Positions 16,549-25,391 of a DNA stretch of 64,000 nucleotides are shown piece by piece. Position 1 is the first letter of the stretch. Every line of letters begins with the position of its first letter. The notes beneath the pieces are model-generated. The model did not search any database, had not been told where the DNA came from, and saw nothing but the letters and a program-made list of their open reading frames with translations. The translations under genes were made by a program, and so were the position numbers. Source of the DNA: Azoarcus sp. TTM-91 (GTDB lineage Bacteria > Pseudomonadota > Gammaproteobacteria > Burkholderiales > Rhodocyclaceae); assembly GCF_012911025.1 (NCBI RefSeq), contig NZ_WUEI01000004.1, positions 62,001 to 126,000 of the forward strand, given 5' to 3'.

Positions 16549-16576
16549 CGCCGACTACTAATCAGAGGATTCCCCG

Positions 16577-17440
16577 ATGTCCCGCTCCCAGCCCCAACTG
16601 CGCTTCGAAGGCTCCAAGGATTACATCGCCACGCCGGACCTGATGCTGGCGGTGAACGCCGCGATCAACCTGCAGCGGCCGCTGCTGATCAAGGGCGAGC
16701 CAGGCACCGGCAAGACCATGCTGGCGGAGGAAGTGGCCGCCGCCCTCGGCCTGCCGCTGCTGCAGTGGCACGTCAAATCCACCACCAAGGCCCAGCAGGG
16801 CCTGTACGAGTACGACGCGGTTTCCCGCCTGCGCGACTCCCAGTTGGGCGACGACCGCGTCCGCAACATCTCCAACTACATCGTCAAGGGCGTGCTGTGG
16901 CAGGCCTTCGAGGCGGAACAGCCGACAGTGGTGCTGATCGACGAGATCGACAAGGCGGACATCGAGTTCCCCAACGACCTGCTGCGCGAGTTGGACCGGA
17001 TGGAATTCCACGTCTACGAGACGCGCGAGTTGGTCCGCGCCCGCCACCGCCCCATCGTCTTCATCACATCCAACAACGAGAAGGAGTTGCCGGACGCCTT
17101 CCTGCGCCGCTGCTTCTTCCACTACATCCGCTTCCCGGACAAGGAAACGATGCAGCGCATCGTGGATGTGCACTTCCCCGGCATCCGCCAGGCGCTGCTC
17201 AACGAAGCGCTGGAGGTGTTCTTCGGCCTGCGCGACGTCCCCGGCCTGAAGAAGAAGCCCTCCACCTCCGAACTGATCGACTGGCTGAAGCTGCTGGTGG
17301 CGGAGGAGATTCCGGCCGAAGCGCTGCACAGCAAGGATGGCAAGGTCTCCATGCCGCCGCTGGCCGGCGCGCTGCTGAAGAACGAGCAGGACATGCATCT
17401 GTTCGAACGCTTGGTGTTCATGGCGCGGAACAATCGCTGA
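16577..17440 (+). CDS. MoxR-family AAA+ ATPase
   Basis: 287 residues. Walker A is GEPGTGKT (~residue 40), Walker B is VVLIDEIDKADIEFPNDLL (~120), and sensor 1 is VFITSNNEKELPDAFLRRC. MoxR AAA+ proteins act as chaperones that insert cofactors or activate partner enzymes, usually with a von Willebrand A protein encoded next door. That partner starts 15 nt downstream. The sequence type (SKDYIATPDLMLAVNAAINL start) is the CoxD/YeaC-like subgroup seen with CoxE-like proteins. The client enzyme is unknown. Confidence 0.9.
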   Translation: MSRSQPQLRFEGSKDYIATPDLMLAVNAAINLQRPLLIKGEPGTGKTMLAEEVAAALGLPLLQWHVKSTTKAQQGLYEYDAVSRLRDSQLGDDRVRNISNYIVKGVLWQAFEAEQPTVVLIDEIDKADIEFPNDLLRELDRMEFHVYETRELVRARHRPIVFITSNNEKELPDAFLRRCFFHYIRFPDKETMQRIVDVHFPGIRQALLNEALEVFFGLRDVPGLKKKPSTSELIDWLKLLVAEEIPAEALHSKDGKVSMPPLAGALLKNEQDMHLFERLVFMARNNR

Positions 17441-17455
17441 GCCCGGAGGCCCGCC

Positions 17456-18634
17456 GTGCTGATCGACTTCTTTCTCCACCTCAAGGCCCGCAAGCTGCCG
17501 GTGTCCACCCGTGAGTACCTGAATTTGCTCGATGGCCTGCGGCAACATGTATGCGGCCAGTCGCTGGAGGAGTTCTACTACTGGTCACGCATCTGCCTGA
17601 TCAAGGATGAATCCCTCTACGACCGCTACGACCAGGCCTTCGGCGAGTACTTCAAGGGCGTCACCGAACTGCCTGGGCTGGCGCAGGAACTACCGGAGGA
17701 ATGGCTGAAGGCGGCCGCGCGCAAGTACCTCAGCCCGGAAGAGCAGGCCCGCCTCGAGAAGCTGGGCTGGGACAAGCTGATGGAAACGCTGCGCCAGCGC
17801 CTGGAAGAACAGAAGGAGCGCCACCAAGGCGGATCCAAGTGGATAGGCACCGGCGGCAGCTCGCCCTTCGGCAACAACGGCACCCACCCGGAGGGCATCC
17901 GCATCGGCGGTGACTCCGCCGGCAACCGCAGCGCGGTCAAGGTCTGGGAGCAGCGCGAGTTCCGCAATCTGGACGACCAGGTGCAACTTGGCACCCGCAA
18001 CATCAAGGTCGCACTGCGCCGCCTGCGCCGCTTTGCCCGCGACGGCGCCGCGCAGGAGTTGGACCTGGACGGCACCATCGCCGCCACCGCCCGCAACGCC
18101 GGCTGGCTGGACCTGATGATGCGGCCGGAACGCCACAACTCGGTAAAGGTGCTGCTATTCCTGGACGTCGGTGGTTCGATGGACGACCACGTCAAGGTCT
18201 GCGAGGAGTTGTTCTCCGCCTGCCGCAGCGAGTTCAAGCACCTGGAGTACTTCTACTTCCACAACTGCGTATACGAAAGCGTGTGGCGGGACAGCCGCCG
18301 CCGGCACAGCGAACGCACCGCCCTCGCCGACGTGATCCATCGCTACGGGCCGGACTACAAGCTGATCTTCGTCGGCGACGCCACCATGAGCCCCTACGAG
18401 ATCATGCACCCCCACGGCTCCATCGAACACATGAACGCCGAGCCCGGCGCCGCCTGGCTACGCCGTCTGCTGGATGCCTATCCGGCCGCTGCCTGGCTCA
18501 ACCCCGAGCCGGAGCGCCTGTGGGAGTACCGGCAGTCCATCGGGCTGATCCGGCAACTGGTAGCGGAGAGGATGTATCCGATGACGCTGGATGGGCTGAC
18601 CCGCGCGATGCGAGCCCTTTCACGCAAACACTGA
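17456..18634 (+). CDS. VWA domain-containing protein, CoxE-like
   Basis: 392 residues starting with GTG, 6 nt after a CGGAGG ribosome site. The N-terminal ~200 residues are helical (MLIDFFLHLKARKLPVSTRE), and the C-terminal half is a von Willebrand A domain of the CoxE type. The MIDAS motif is LFLDVGGSMDDH (DxGxS, slightly altered from DxSxS), with later Thr and Asp positions in the FVGDATMSPYE region. It is paired with the MoxR ATPase, and together they probably form a metal-dependent chaperone for assembly of another enzyme, as in carbon monoxide dehydrogenase maturation. No cox genes are near. Confidence 0.88.
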   Translation: MLIDFFLHLKARKLPVSTREYLNLLDGLRQHVCGQSLEEFYYWSRICLIKDESLYDRYDQAFGEYFKGVTELPGLAQELPEEWLKAAARKYLSPEEQARLEKLGWDKLMETLRQRLEEQKERHQGGSKWIGTGGSSPFGNNGTHPEGIRIGGDSAGNRSAVKVWEQREFRNLDDQVQLGTRNIKVALRRLRRFARDGAAQELDLDGTIAATARNAGWLDLMMRPERHNSVKVLLFLDVGGSMDDHVKVCEELFSACRSEFKHLEYFYFHNCVYESVWRDSRRRHSERTALADVIHRYGPDYKLIFVGDATMSPYEIMHPHGSIEHMNAEPGAAWLRRLLDAYPAAAWLNPEPERLWEYRQSIGLIRQLVAERMYPMTLDGLTRAMRALSRKH

Positions 18635-18636
18635 GC

Positions 18637-18659
18637 CGCCGCGGCCTGGCACCGCGGCG
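18637..18659. terminator. GC-rich hairpin between convergent genes
   Basis: An 8-bp stem CGCCGCGG/CCGCGGCG with a 7-nt loop lies between the VWA stop and the stop of the di-iron protein gene. No T-run, so efficiency is uncertain. Confidence 0.4.
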
Positions 18660-18669
18660 CCGGCGTCGC

Positions 18670-19440
18670 TCAGGGGGCGCGGTAGCTGTCCTGCGTCATC
18701 AGGTCGATGCCGCAGGGGAGGTTCTCGATCCAGGACAGGAAGCGGCCGACCATCTCCTTGCCTTCGAAGCGCGCGCCATGCTGCGGCACGATCATCTCCA
18801 CATCCAGCGTGCGCACCATGTTCACCCAGTAGCGGCAGATCTTGTTCGACACCATGTAGCGGCGGTGGAAGCCCATCATCGACGGGATATGGGCGTCGAA
18901 GTCCTTCACCGGCTCGCCGGCCAGCACATGGTCGATCAGGGAAGCGCCCATGTCGCCAGAGAACAGGATCTTGGCCACCGGATCGTAGAACTGGAAGTTG
19001 CCTTCCGAGTGCATGAAGTGCGCCGGCAGAGCCTTGAGCTTGCTGCCGCCCAGCGGAACCAGCATGCCTTCGTCCGGGATGCCGATGATGCGATCGGAGT
19101 AATCGCGGCCGGTGGTGAAATGCGGCAAGAAGCGGGTCCACAGCTTGGAGATGAGCACGCGGCAGCGGGTGGTCACCATCCATTTGTTCAGCGACGCGAT
19201 GATGTCCGGATCCGGGTGCGACGCCAGGATGTAGTCCAGGTCGCGCGAGGGGAAATAGCGCTGCATGCCCATCAGCAGCCCGTTGTAAGTCATGTTGCCG
19301 CCAGGGTCCACCAGTGCACCGTGGCCGCCATCCACGATCAGGAACTGGTTGCACTGCACCGCATGCTCTGCCTCTTCGTCCACCAGATCGTAGAAGGCAA
19401 GGCAAATATGGGTGCCGTCGTTGTAGAGCTCGACTGCCAT
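18670..19440 (-). CDS. Stand-alone di-iron metallo-beta-lactamase-fold protein (oxygen-binding ODP type)
   Basis: 256 residues. It is the beta-lactamase-like half of flavodiiron proteins without the flavodoxin half. Metal ligands can be placed as His75, Asp77 and Asp79 (SHPDPDI replaces the hydrolase HxHxDH), His144 (HSEGN), Asp163 (SGDMG) and His221 (PQHG). This set corresponds to the six ligands of rubredoxin:oxygen oxidoreductase. Similar stand-alone proteins bind O2 at a di-iron centre and signal to chemotaxis or redox systems. It is annotated broadly as an MBL-fold hydrolase, but hydrolysis is unlikely. A perfect FNR box lies about 95 nt upstream. Confidence 0.85.
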   Translation of the reverse strand: MAVELYNDGTHICLAFYDLVDEEAEHAVQCNQFLIVDGGHGALVDPGGNMTYNGLLMGMQRYFPSRDLDYILASHPDPDIIASLNKWMVTTRCRVLISKLWTRFLPHFTTGRDYSDRIIGIPDEGMLVPLGGSKLKALPAHFMHSEGNFQFYDPVAKILFSGDMGASLIDHVLAGEPVKDFDAHIPSMMGFHRRYMVSNKICRYWVNMVRTLDVEMIVPQHGARFEGKEMVGRFLSWIENLPCGIDLMTQDSYRAP

Positions 19441-19527
19441 TTTTTCTCTCTCTGCGGAAGGCCGGATGGGGAGGCGGGCTACTCTACAGCAGTCGCAACG
19501 CCCCGTAGCGGGACATCAGCGCGGGCT

Positions 19528-19541
19528 TTGATGTCGATCAA
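19528..19541. promoter_or_regulatory. FNR/Anr box TTGAT-GTCG-ATCAA
   Basis: A perfect match to TTGAT-N4-ATCAA. Its centre is about 95 nt before the ATG of the di-iron protein gene. A TAGAGT -10 near 19480 would place it at about -60, an FNR class I position. Confidence 0.75.
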
Positions 19542-19594
19542 AACCAGACGCCTTTTTCCATGCGAGCCGCTTAAGAAAACGTTCAGGCGAAAAA

Positions 19595-19617
19595 AAGGCG
19601 GCCCCGGGGGCCGCCTT
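19595..19617 (-). terminator. Intrinsic terminator of the MarR gene
   Basis: The stem AAGGCGGCCC/GGGCCGCCTT is followed on the minus strand by a run of seven T. It lies 111 nt after the marR-type gene's stop. Confidence 0.85.
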
Positions 19618-19728
19618 GAAGCTGCTGTCCGCACAAGTGCGAAACGGTGACCGGGATACCCGCCGGCCCGGGCGTGCTTCCATCCAACGCCACGACCGCT
19701 GGGCGGCCATGGCAGAGCAAGACGAAGC

Positions 19729-20241
19729 TCACTCGGTAAAAGGCAGAGGCTGCATGCCAAAGCCCTCGTCCAAGTCCTTGATTTGTCGCAGCAGCACATC
19801 CAGCTCCCGTTGAAGGCGCAACAGCGCTTCTTCATCGAGCAGGCGCAGCGCTTCAGGAAGTACGCCCCGGGCGGGTGAAGGCGCCCGGCCCAGGAGAGCC
19901 TCGCCCTCGCCAGTGAGGTAGAGCCGGACGACCCGCTGGTCCGCGCTGGTGCGTTCCTTGCGAAGAAGCTTGGACGTTTCCAGACGGTCCACCATGTTGG
20001 AGGCGGTGGACTGATGCAACGCCATGCGGTTGGCCAGCTCGCCCACCCGCAGGCCAGGCACCTCGGCAAGTTCCTGCAGCGCCCAGAGTTGTGCCCCGGT
20101 TACGCCGCTTTGCCGCTCTATCCACTGGGAATGGCGCTGTGCCGTCCGGATCAGGACTCTGAAGCGCTGCAGAACCGATAGCGGTGTGATCTGCGCCCCT
20201 TTCTCCCCGGACTTCTTCAAGGCGGTGTTCGACTGCGACAT
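19729..20241 (-). CDS. MarR-family transcriptional regulator
   Basis: 170 residues with the winged helix of MarR proteins: GVTGAQLWALQELAEVPGLRVGELANRMALHQSTASNMVDRLE, then the wing with KERTSADQRVVRLYLTGEGE (DxRxxxLxLTxxG pattern). Helices at both ends form the dimer interface. It is divergent from a ClC antiporter gene, a possible target. Its own promoter is near consensus and contains a small dyad, consistent with autorepression. The start is fixed by the promoter, which leaves a leader of only about 8 nt. Confidence 0.9.
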   Translation of the reverse strand: MSQSNTALKKSGEKGAQITPLSVLQRFRVLIRTAQRHSQWIERQSGVTGAQLWALQELAEVPGLRVGELANRMALHQSTASNMVDRLETSKLLRKERTSADQRVVRLYLTGEGEALLGRAPSPARGVLPEALRLLDEEALLRLQRELDVLLRQIKDLDEGFGMQPLPFTE

Positions 20242-20255
20242 GAAAATTGGCTCCG

Positions 20256-20284
20256 ACTATATTTGCTCAAACCATCATTGTCAA
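20256..20284 (-). promoter_or_regulatory. Near-consensus promoter of the MarR gene
   Basis: On the minus strand TTGACA (20279-20284), exactly 17 nt, then TATAGT (20256-20261). The spacer contains TTTGAGCAAA, a dyad TTTG-AG-CAAA next to the -10, a plausible autoregulatory operator. Confidence 0.75.
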
Positions 20285-20465
20285 AAAATTTACCATCCCG
20301 TCCGGGGTGGCGTATTGTGTCGATCCTGCGCGCTGAACCGGAATCAGGGCAGCGACATGGCAGGTAAACGCAGCACCCTGCAAAAAGGTTTAGCGAAAAT
20401 GTAATACCCGGCGAAAGTATTTTCCCGCCCCGATTCCAGAAGAACAATCTCCGCCCCGACCTTAG

Positions 20466-21866
20466 ATGCCGCCCACCGAGCCCCAGCCGGATAACGAGCC
20501 GTATTCCCGCCGAACCCTGAATCAACTCGCCCGCGGCAGCCGGCGCTACGCCCTGCCCTGGTTATCCATAGGCCGCTGGCACAAGCGCCTGCTGCTGGTC
20601 GGCGCAGCGCTGCTCGCCGGCCTCATCGCCATCCTCTTCGCCATCGGCGCCGAACTGGCAATCGCCTTCCACCACCGGGTGACGAACTGGGCGCCCTGGC
20701 TGACGCTGGTCGTCGCCCCCGCCGGCTTCGCGTTGATGGCCTGGCTCTCGCAGCGTTTCTTCCCCGGCACCGAGGGCAGTGGCATTCCGCAGGCGATCGC
20801 GGCCTCGCTGTCGGACGACGGCCGCATCCGGCGCCAACTGCTGTCCTTCCGCATTGCCATCGCCAAGGTGCTGCTGACACTGGGCGGACTGCTGTCGGGC
20901 GCCTCTGTCGGCCGGGAAGGTCCGTCGGTGCAGGTTGGCGCCTCGATGATGCACATGCTGGCTGGGCGCCGGCGGCACCGCATCGCCTCCAGCCACGATC
21001 TCATCGTCGCCGGCAGCGGCGCCGGCATCGCGGCGGCCTTCAACACGCCGCTGGGCGGCATCATGTTCGCCATCGAGGAGATGTGTCGCCACCGCTCCTT
21101 CCGCGCCAACAGCACCACGCTGACCGCGGTGATCTTCGCCGGTCTGATGTCGCTGGCGCTGCTGGGCAACTACACCTATTTCGGCCGCACGCCGTCTGCC
21201 ATCCAGTGGCACGAGAGCATCTGGCCGATCCTGATGTGCGGTGCGGTCGGCGGCCTGCTGGGCGGCGGCTTCTCCCGCCTGCTGATCGCCTCCGCGCGCG
21301 GTCTCCCGGGGCAGATCGGCAAGTTTTCCACCGACCGGCCAGTAGCCTTTGCCGCCGCCTGCGGCCTGGGCACCGCGCTAATCGGCCTGGCCACCGGCGG
21401 CCTCACTTACGGTACTGGCTACGAGGAATCCAAGGCGGCGCTGGAAGGCACCTCCGCCCTGCCGGTGTATTTCCTGCTCGCCAAGATGGCGGTGATCTGG
21501 CTGGCCTTCGTTTCCCGCATTCCCGGCGGTATCTTCGCCCCGGCGCTGGCGGTGGGCGCCGGCCTGGGTACGGACATCGCCATGATGCTCCCCGGCGAGC
21601 AAGGCTCGGCCATGCTGGTACTGGGCATGGTGGCCTTCCTCGCCGGCATGACGCAGACGCCCATCACCTCTTTCGTCATCGTCATGGAAATGACCGCCAA
21701 TCACCAGATGTTGCTGCCGCTGATGGCAACGGCGGTGGTGGCGCATGGTTTCTCCAAGTCGATATCGCCGGTGCCCCTGTATCACGCGCTGGCCCACCTT
21801 TCTTCCCGCCGGGCGGAACGCCGCACCGTACCGCCACAGGACGAGACGGCGGCAGGGCAGCGATGA
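20466..21866 (+). CDS. clcA: ClC-family H+/Cl- exchange transporter
   Basis: 466 residues with the ten or more hydrophobic segments of ClC proteins. The selectivity motifs are GTEGSGIPQ, GREGPSVQVGA (the gating Glu is present), and GGIFAPALAVGAG. The internal proton glutamate in FAIEEM is also kept, which marks a proton-coupled antiporter, not a channel. The Tyr in VPLYHALAHL fits the central Cl- site. It probably supports acid resistance or chloride balance at the inner membrane. No good ribosome site precedes the ATG, so the exact start is less sure. Divergent from the MarR gene. Confidence 0.92.
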   Translation: MPPTEPQPDNEPYSRRTLNQLARGSRRYALPWLSIGRWHKRLLLVGAALLAGLIAILFAIGAELAIAFHHRVTNWAPWLTLVVAPAGFALMAWLSQRFFPGTEGSGIPQAIAASLSDDGRIRRQLLSFRIAIAKVLLTLGGLLSGASVGREGPSVQVGASMMHMLAGRRRHRIASSHDLIVAGSGAGIAAAFNTPLGGIMFAIEEMCRHRSFRANSTTLTAVIFAGLMSLALLGNYTYFGRTPSAIQWHESIWPILMCGAVGGLLGGGFSRLLIASARGLPGQIGKFSTDRPVAFAAACGLGTALIGLATGGLTYGTGYEESKAALEGTSALPVYFLLAKMAVIWLAFVSRIPGGIFAPALAVGAGLGTDIAMMLPGEQGSAMLVLGMVAFLAGMTQTPITSFVIVMEMTANHQMLLPLMATAVVAHGFSKSISPVPLYHALAHLSSRRAERRTVPPQDETAAGQR

Positions 21867-21872
21867 GAAAAA

Positions 21873-21898
21873 GGGCATGTCCCTCGCAGGACATGCCC
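21873..21898. terminator. Hairpin between clcA and htpG
   Basis: Perfect 10-bp stem GGGCATGTCC/GGACATGCCC with a 6-nt loop, just after the clcA stop and between convergent genes. It probably serves both directions. Confidence 0.7.
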
Positions 21899-21944
21899 CT
21901 ACGCCTCGTCCGGCCGGCAGCACCGGCCCGGCGATTTGCCGTAC

Positions 21945-23882
21945 TCAGCTGGCGCTGCTCATCGCCAGCATCAGTTGGTTGATCCGCTTCACGAAAGTCG
22001 CCGGATCGTCCAGCGTGCCGCCCTCGGCCAACAGGGCCTGGTCGAACAGCACCTGCGCCCAGTCGTCGAAGCTCTTGTCCTCGTACTTCAGGCGCAGCAC
22101 CGCCGGATGGTTCGGGTTGATCTCCAGGATGGGCTTGGAGACGGGCGCCGACTGGCCGGCCGCCTTCAGGATGCGCGCGAGGTTCATGCCCATGTCGTGC
22201 TCGTCGGCGACCAGGCAGGCAGGCGAGTCGGTGAGCCGCAGCGTCACCTTCACATCCTTCACCCGCTCGCCCAGGCTGGCCTTCATCTTCTCCAGCAACT
22301 CCTTGTAGTCGTCGGCCGCCTTCTCGGCTTCCTTCTTCTCCGCCTCGTCTTCCAGCGCGCCCAGATCCAGGCCGCCCTTGGCAACGGAGACCAGCGGCTT
22401 GCCGTCGAACTCCGGCAGGTTGCCGATCACCCACTCGTCAACGCGGTCGGACAGCAGCAGCACCTCGATGCCCTTCTTGCGGAAGATCTCCAGGTGGGGG
22501 CTGTTCTTGGCAGCGTTGAAGGTCTCGGCGGTGACGTAGTAGATCTTGTCCTGGCCTTCCTTCATCCGCGAGATGTAGTCGGCCAGCGAGACGGTTTCTT
22601 CTGGCGTGTCGGCCTTGGTAGAGGCGAAACGCAGCAGGCCGGCGACCTTGTCCTTGTTGGCGAAGTCCTCGCCCACGCCTTCCTTCAGCACCTTGCCGAA
22701 TTCCTTCCAGAAGGTGGCGTACTTCTCCTTGTCACCGGCTTCATCGCTGGTCGCCAGGTCTTCGAGCAGGCCGAGAATCTTCTTCGTGCAGCCGGCGCGA
22801 ATGGTGTCGATGTCTTTGGACTCCTGCAGGATCTCGCGCGAGACATTGAGCGGCAGGTCGGCGGAATCCACCACGCCACGCACGAAGCGCAAATAGGCCG
22901 GCAGCAGCTTTTCGGCGTCGTCCATGATGAAGACGCGCTTCACATAGAGCTTCACGCCATGCTTGGCATTGCGGTCCCACATGTCGAAGGGCGCGTGGGC
23001 CGGTACGTAGAGCAGCTGGGTGTATTCATGGCGGCCCTCGACGCGCGAGTGAGTCCAGGCCAGCGGCTCGTCGTAGTCATGGCCGACGTGCTTGTAGAAG
23101 GCCTTGTACTCATCGTCGCTGATGTCGTTCCTGGAGCGCGTCCACAGCGCGTTGGCCTGGTTGATGGTCTCGTACTCGTCGCGCAGTACCTGTTCCTTCT
23201 TTTCCTCGTCCCACTCTTCCTTGCGCATCACGATGGGCTGGACGATGTGGTCGGAGTACTTGCGGATCAGGCTCTTCAGTTTCCAGCCGGAGAGCAGGTC
23301 CTCCTGGCCTTCGCGCAGATGCAGGGTGATTTCGGTGCCACGGGAGGTCTTCTCCACCGCTTCGATGGTGTACTCGCCGGCGCTTTCGCCGGTCATCGCG
23401 CACTCCCACTTCACCCCTTCGGAAGCATCCAGGCCAGCGCGGCGGCTGAGCACGGTGACCTTGTCGGCGACGATGAAGGCGGAATAGAAGCCGACGCCGA
23501 ACTGGCCGATCAGGTGGGCGTCCTTCTTCTGGTCGCCGGTGAGCTTGCCGAAGAACTCCTTGGTGCCCGACTTCGCGATGGTGCCCAGGTGGGCAACCGC
23601 TTCATCCCAGCTCATGCCGATGCCGTTATCGGCGATGGTGATGGTACGGGCGGCGCTGTCGAAGTCGATGCGGATCTTCAGCTCGGAATCCGCTTCATAC
23701 AACGCCGGCACGTCCAGCGCCTCGAAGCGCAGCTTGTCGCAGGCATCGGAGGCGTTCGAGACGAGTTCGCGCAGGAAGATCTCGCGGTTCGAATACAGGG
23801 AGTGGATCATCAGGTGAAGCAGTTGCTTCACTTCGGCCTGGAAGTTGAGGGTCTGGGCAGACGCCGCTTTGGCTTCGGACAT
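21945..23882 (-). CDS. htpG: Molecular chaperone HtpG (Hsp90)
   Basis: 645 residues, slightly longer than E. coli HtpG (624). It is the cytosolic ATP-dependent chaperone. The GHKL ATPase domain shows [32 protein letters not shown] and [15 protein letters not shown]. The middle-domain catalytic arginine region and NVSREILQ are present, and the C-terminal dimer domain ends [10 protein letters not shown] near-consensus sigma-32 promoter lies about 90 nt upstream, so it is expected to be induced by heat. Confidence 0.97.
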   Translation of the reverse strand: MSEAKAASAQTLNFQAEVKQLLHLMIHSLYSNREIFLRELVSNASDACDKLRFEALDVPALYEADSELKIRIDFDSAARTITIADNGIGMSWDEAVAHLGTIAKSGTKEFFGKLTGDQKKDAHLIGQFGVGFYSAFIVADKVTVLSRRAGLDASEGVKWECAMTGESAGEYTIEAVEKTSRGTEITLHLREGQEDLLSGWKLKSLIRKYSDHIVQPIVMRKEEWDEEKKEQVLRDEYETINQANALWTRSRNDISDDEYKAFYKHVGHDYDEPLAWTHSRVEGRHEYTQLLYVPAHAPFDMWDRNAKHGVKLYVKRVFIMDDAEKLLPAYLRFVRGVVDSADLPLNVSREILQESKDIDTIRAGCTKKILGLLEDLATSDEAGDKEKYATFWKEFGKVLKEGVGEDFANKDKVAGLLRFASTKADTPEETVSLADYISRMKEGQDKIYYVTAETFNAAKNSPHLEIFRKKGIEVLLLSDRVDEWVIGNLPEFDGKPLVSVAKGGLDLGALEDEAEKKEAEKAADDYKELLEKMKASLGERVKDVKVTLRLTDSPACLVADEHDMGMNLARILKAAGQSAPVSKPILEINPNHPAVLRLKYEDKSFDDWAQVLFDQALLAEGGTLDDPATFVKRINQLMLAMSSAS

Positions 23883-23965
23883 GGAACAACTCCGTACAGG
23901 TTTCCCGGGGCCGGCGGGCCCCGCGTGTCATTTGGATAAAGGGAAACGGTAAATCGCGCCCGCAG

Positions 23966-23993
23966 AGATGGGGCCACCGGAGCGCATTTCAAG
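23966..23993 (-). promoter_or_regulatory. Sigma-32 (heat-shock) promoter of htpG
   Basis: On the minus strand CTTGAAA (23987-23993), a 13-nt spacer, and CCCCATCT (23966-23973). Both elements match the RpoH consensus CTTGAA / CCCCATnT fully. Confidence 0.85.
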
Positions 23994-24019
23994 CCTCCGG
24001 AAGCAAATGCGGGCCGAAA

Positions 24020-24574
24020 TCACTCGTACTGGATGGCGGCGACTTCCAGCTCCCGCATGCCAGCGGGGCTCATGAAGCGGACGACGTCGCCCTCGCGGGC
24101 CTTGAGCAGCGCCCGCGCCAGCGGCGAGATCCAGCTGATGCGACCGGCGGAGGCATCCGCCTCGTCCACGCCGACGATCTGCCAGCGCTGCTCGTTGCCG
24201 CCGTCCAGGTCGGTGATGGTCACCGTCGCGCCGAAGAACACCTGGTCTATGCCCTGCTGCCGCTCGGGGTCTACCACATCGGCGCTCTCGATGCGCTTGA
24301 TGAGGAAGCGGATGCGGCGGTCGATCTCGCGCAGCCGCTTCTTGCCATAGATGTAGTCGCCATTCTCAGAGCGGTCGCCGTTCGAGGCCGCCCAGGCCAC
24401 CGTCTCGACCATCTTGGGGCGCTCCACCCGCACCAGGTGGTCGAGTTCTTCGCGCAGCACGTTGTAGCCACGCCGAGTCATGTAGTTCTTGCTACCGGGC
24501 GGCAGCCGCAGGGTGGGGGACAGTTCTTCGTCATCGTCCCCACCCTCGTTTTCCTTGACGAATGCCTTGTTCAC
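24020..24574 (-). CDS. greB: Transcription elongation factor GreB
   Basis: 184 residues starting with GTG. It rescues backtracked RNA polymerase by stimulating transcript cleavage. The N-terminal coiled coil carries the acidic tip (ASNGDRSENGDYIYGKKRLRE), and the C-terminal FKBP-like domain ends VRFMSPAGMRELEVAAIQYE. The first ~30 residues are an acidic extension (VNKAFVKENEGGDDDEE) seen in betaproteobacterial GreB. The tip sequence ENGDYIYGKKR and longer coil distinguish it from the GreA at 60.5-61 kb. It lies downstream of the DUF3567 gene in the same orientation. Confidence 0.93.
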   Translation of the reverse strand: MNKAFVKENEGGDDDEELSPTLRLPPGSKNYMTRRGYNVLREELDHLVRVERPKMVETVAWAASNGDRSENGDYIYGKKRLREIDRRIRFLIKRIESADVVDPERQQGIDQVFFGATVTITDLDGGNEQRWQIVGVDEADASAGRISWISPLARALLKAREGDVVRFMSPAGMRELEVAAIQYE

Positions 24575-24656
24575 GATGGGTGTTCCGCTTGCAGGTGAAT
24601 CCCGCCGATGGTACGGCAAGCGCCACCGGCGGGCCAAGCCGCGGCGGAGCGCGGCC

Positions 24657-24887
24657 TCAGTGATAGATCGCGGGCTGGGTCAGCAACGCATCGTAGTGAT
24701 CGATGAACTCGCCGAAGTCGTCCGCCTCCTCCGAGTTGGCCAACAGGCTCAGTTCCTCGCGGAAACGGTGCGCCGCCTCGGCCCGGATGAGGGTGCCACG
24801 GCCGCTGCGCTTGTCTATGACCTCGACCGCATCCTGCGCAGGGTAATCCACCACATACAGCACGGGGTTGTTGCAGACGACGTTCAT
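24657..24887 (-). CDS. DUF3567 family protein
   Basis: 76 residues, a small soluble protein of a family known mainly from betaproteobacteria, function unknown. The conserved start is MNVVCNNPVLYVVDYPAQDA, followed by EVIDKRSGRGTLIRAEAAHRF and an acidic end (EEADDFGEFIDHYDALL). The ATG is chosen because it begins the conserved sequence; the frame continues upstream in a region of no family similarity. A sigma-32-like promoter lies 64 nt upstream, suggesting heat induction. greB follows in the same direction after 82 nt and may share the transcript. Confidence 0.85.
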   Translation of the reverse strand: MNVVCNNPVLYVVDYPAQDAVEVIDKRSGRGTLIRAEAAHRFREELSLLANSEEADDFGEFIDHYDALLTQPAIYH

Positions 24888-24950
24888 GGTTTTCGCTCCC
24901 GTCACGACAGTCCCGGTCAAAGCGCCGGGAAAACTGCGTCGACGCCTCCC

Positions 24951-24979
24951 ACATGGGCGCACCGACACCGCCTTTCAAG
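24951..24979 (-). promoter_or_regulatory. Sigma-32-like promoter of the DUF3567 gene
   Basis: On the minus strand CTTGAAA (24973-24979), a 14-nt spacer, and GCCCATGT (24951-24958). It differs from CCCCATnT at one position. Confidence 0.6.
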
Positions 24980-25087
24980 CCCCCGCGCCAAAGTTGTCAT
25001 TCCGCGGGGCCCCGCATACCATTCGCCAAAGACCCTTCCACCATAGGCGCTATCCTCCCGGGGTACGCTATATCCAGGCCTTCTTCC

Positions 25088-25303
25088 ATGACCGATGACG
25101 CGTTCGACGAGGTGACCAGCCTGCAGGCCCGTCTCGAAGCCCTGCGCGGCGAACACCGCGATCTCGATGAAGCCATCGCCCGGCTGGCCGACTCACCCTC
25201 CGACGACGAACTGCTGTTGCGCCGGCTCAAGAAACGCAAGCTCGCGATCAAGGACCGCATCACCGTCGTCGAACGCATGCTGCAACCGGACGATCTCGCC
25301 TGA
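25088..25303 (+). CDS. YdcH family protein (DUF465)
   Basis: 71 residues, a short two-helix coiled coil. Residues 8-35 (VTSLQARLEALRGEHRDLDE) and 45-65 (LLLRRLKKRKLAIKDRITVVERML) give the typical DUF465 pattern with the LKKRKLxxKD signature. Function unknown. The ATG starts the family core. It is divergent from DUF3567 and 88 nt ahead of metY. Confidence 0.82.
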   Translation: MTDDAFDEVTSLQARLEALRGEHRDLDEAIARLADSPSDDELLLRRLKKRKLAIKDRITVVERMLQPDDLA

Positions 25304-25391
25304 GCAATCGCCGGTCCTGCCGCCAGAGGCGCCACGCCGGCTATCCTTCTCCCTTTGGCCGCCGACCCCAGGCGCCGCCCCGGAGTTCCCG

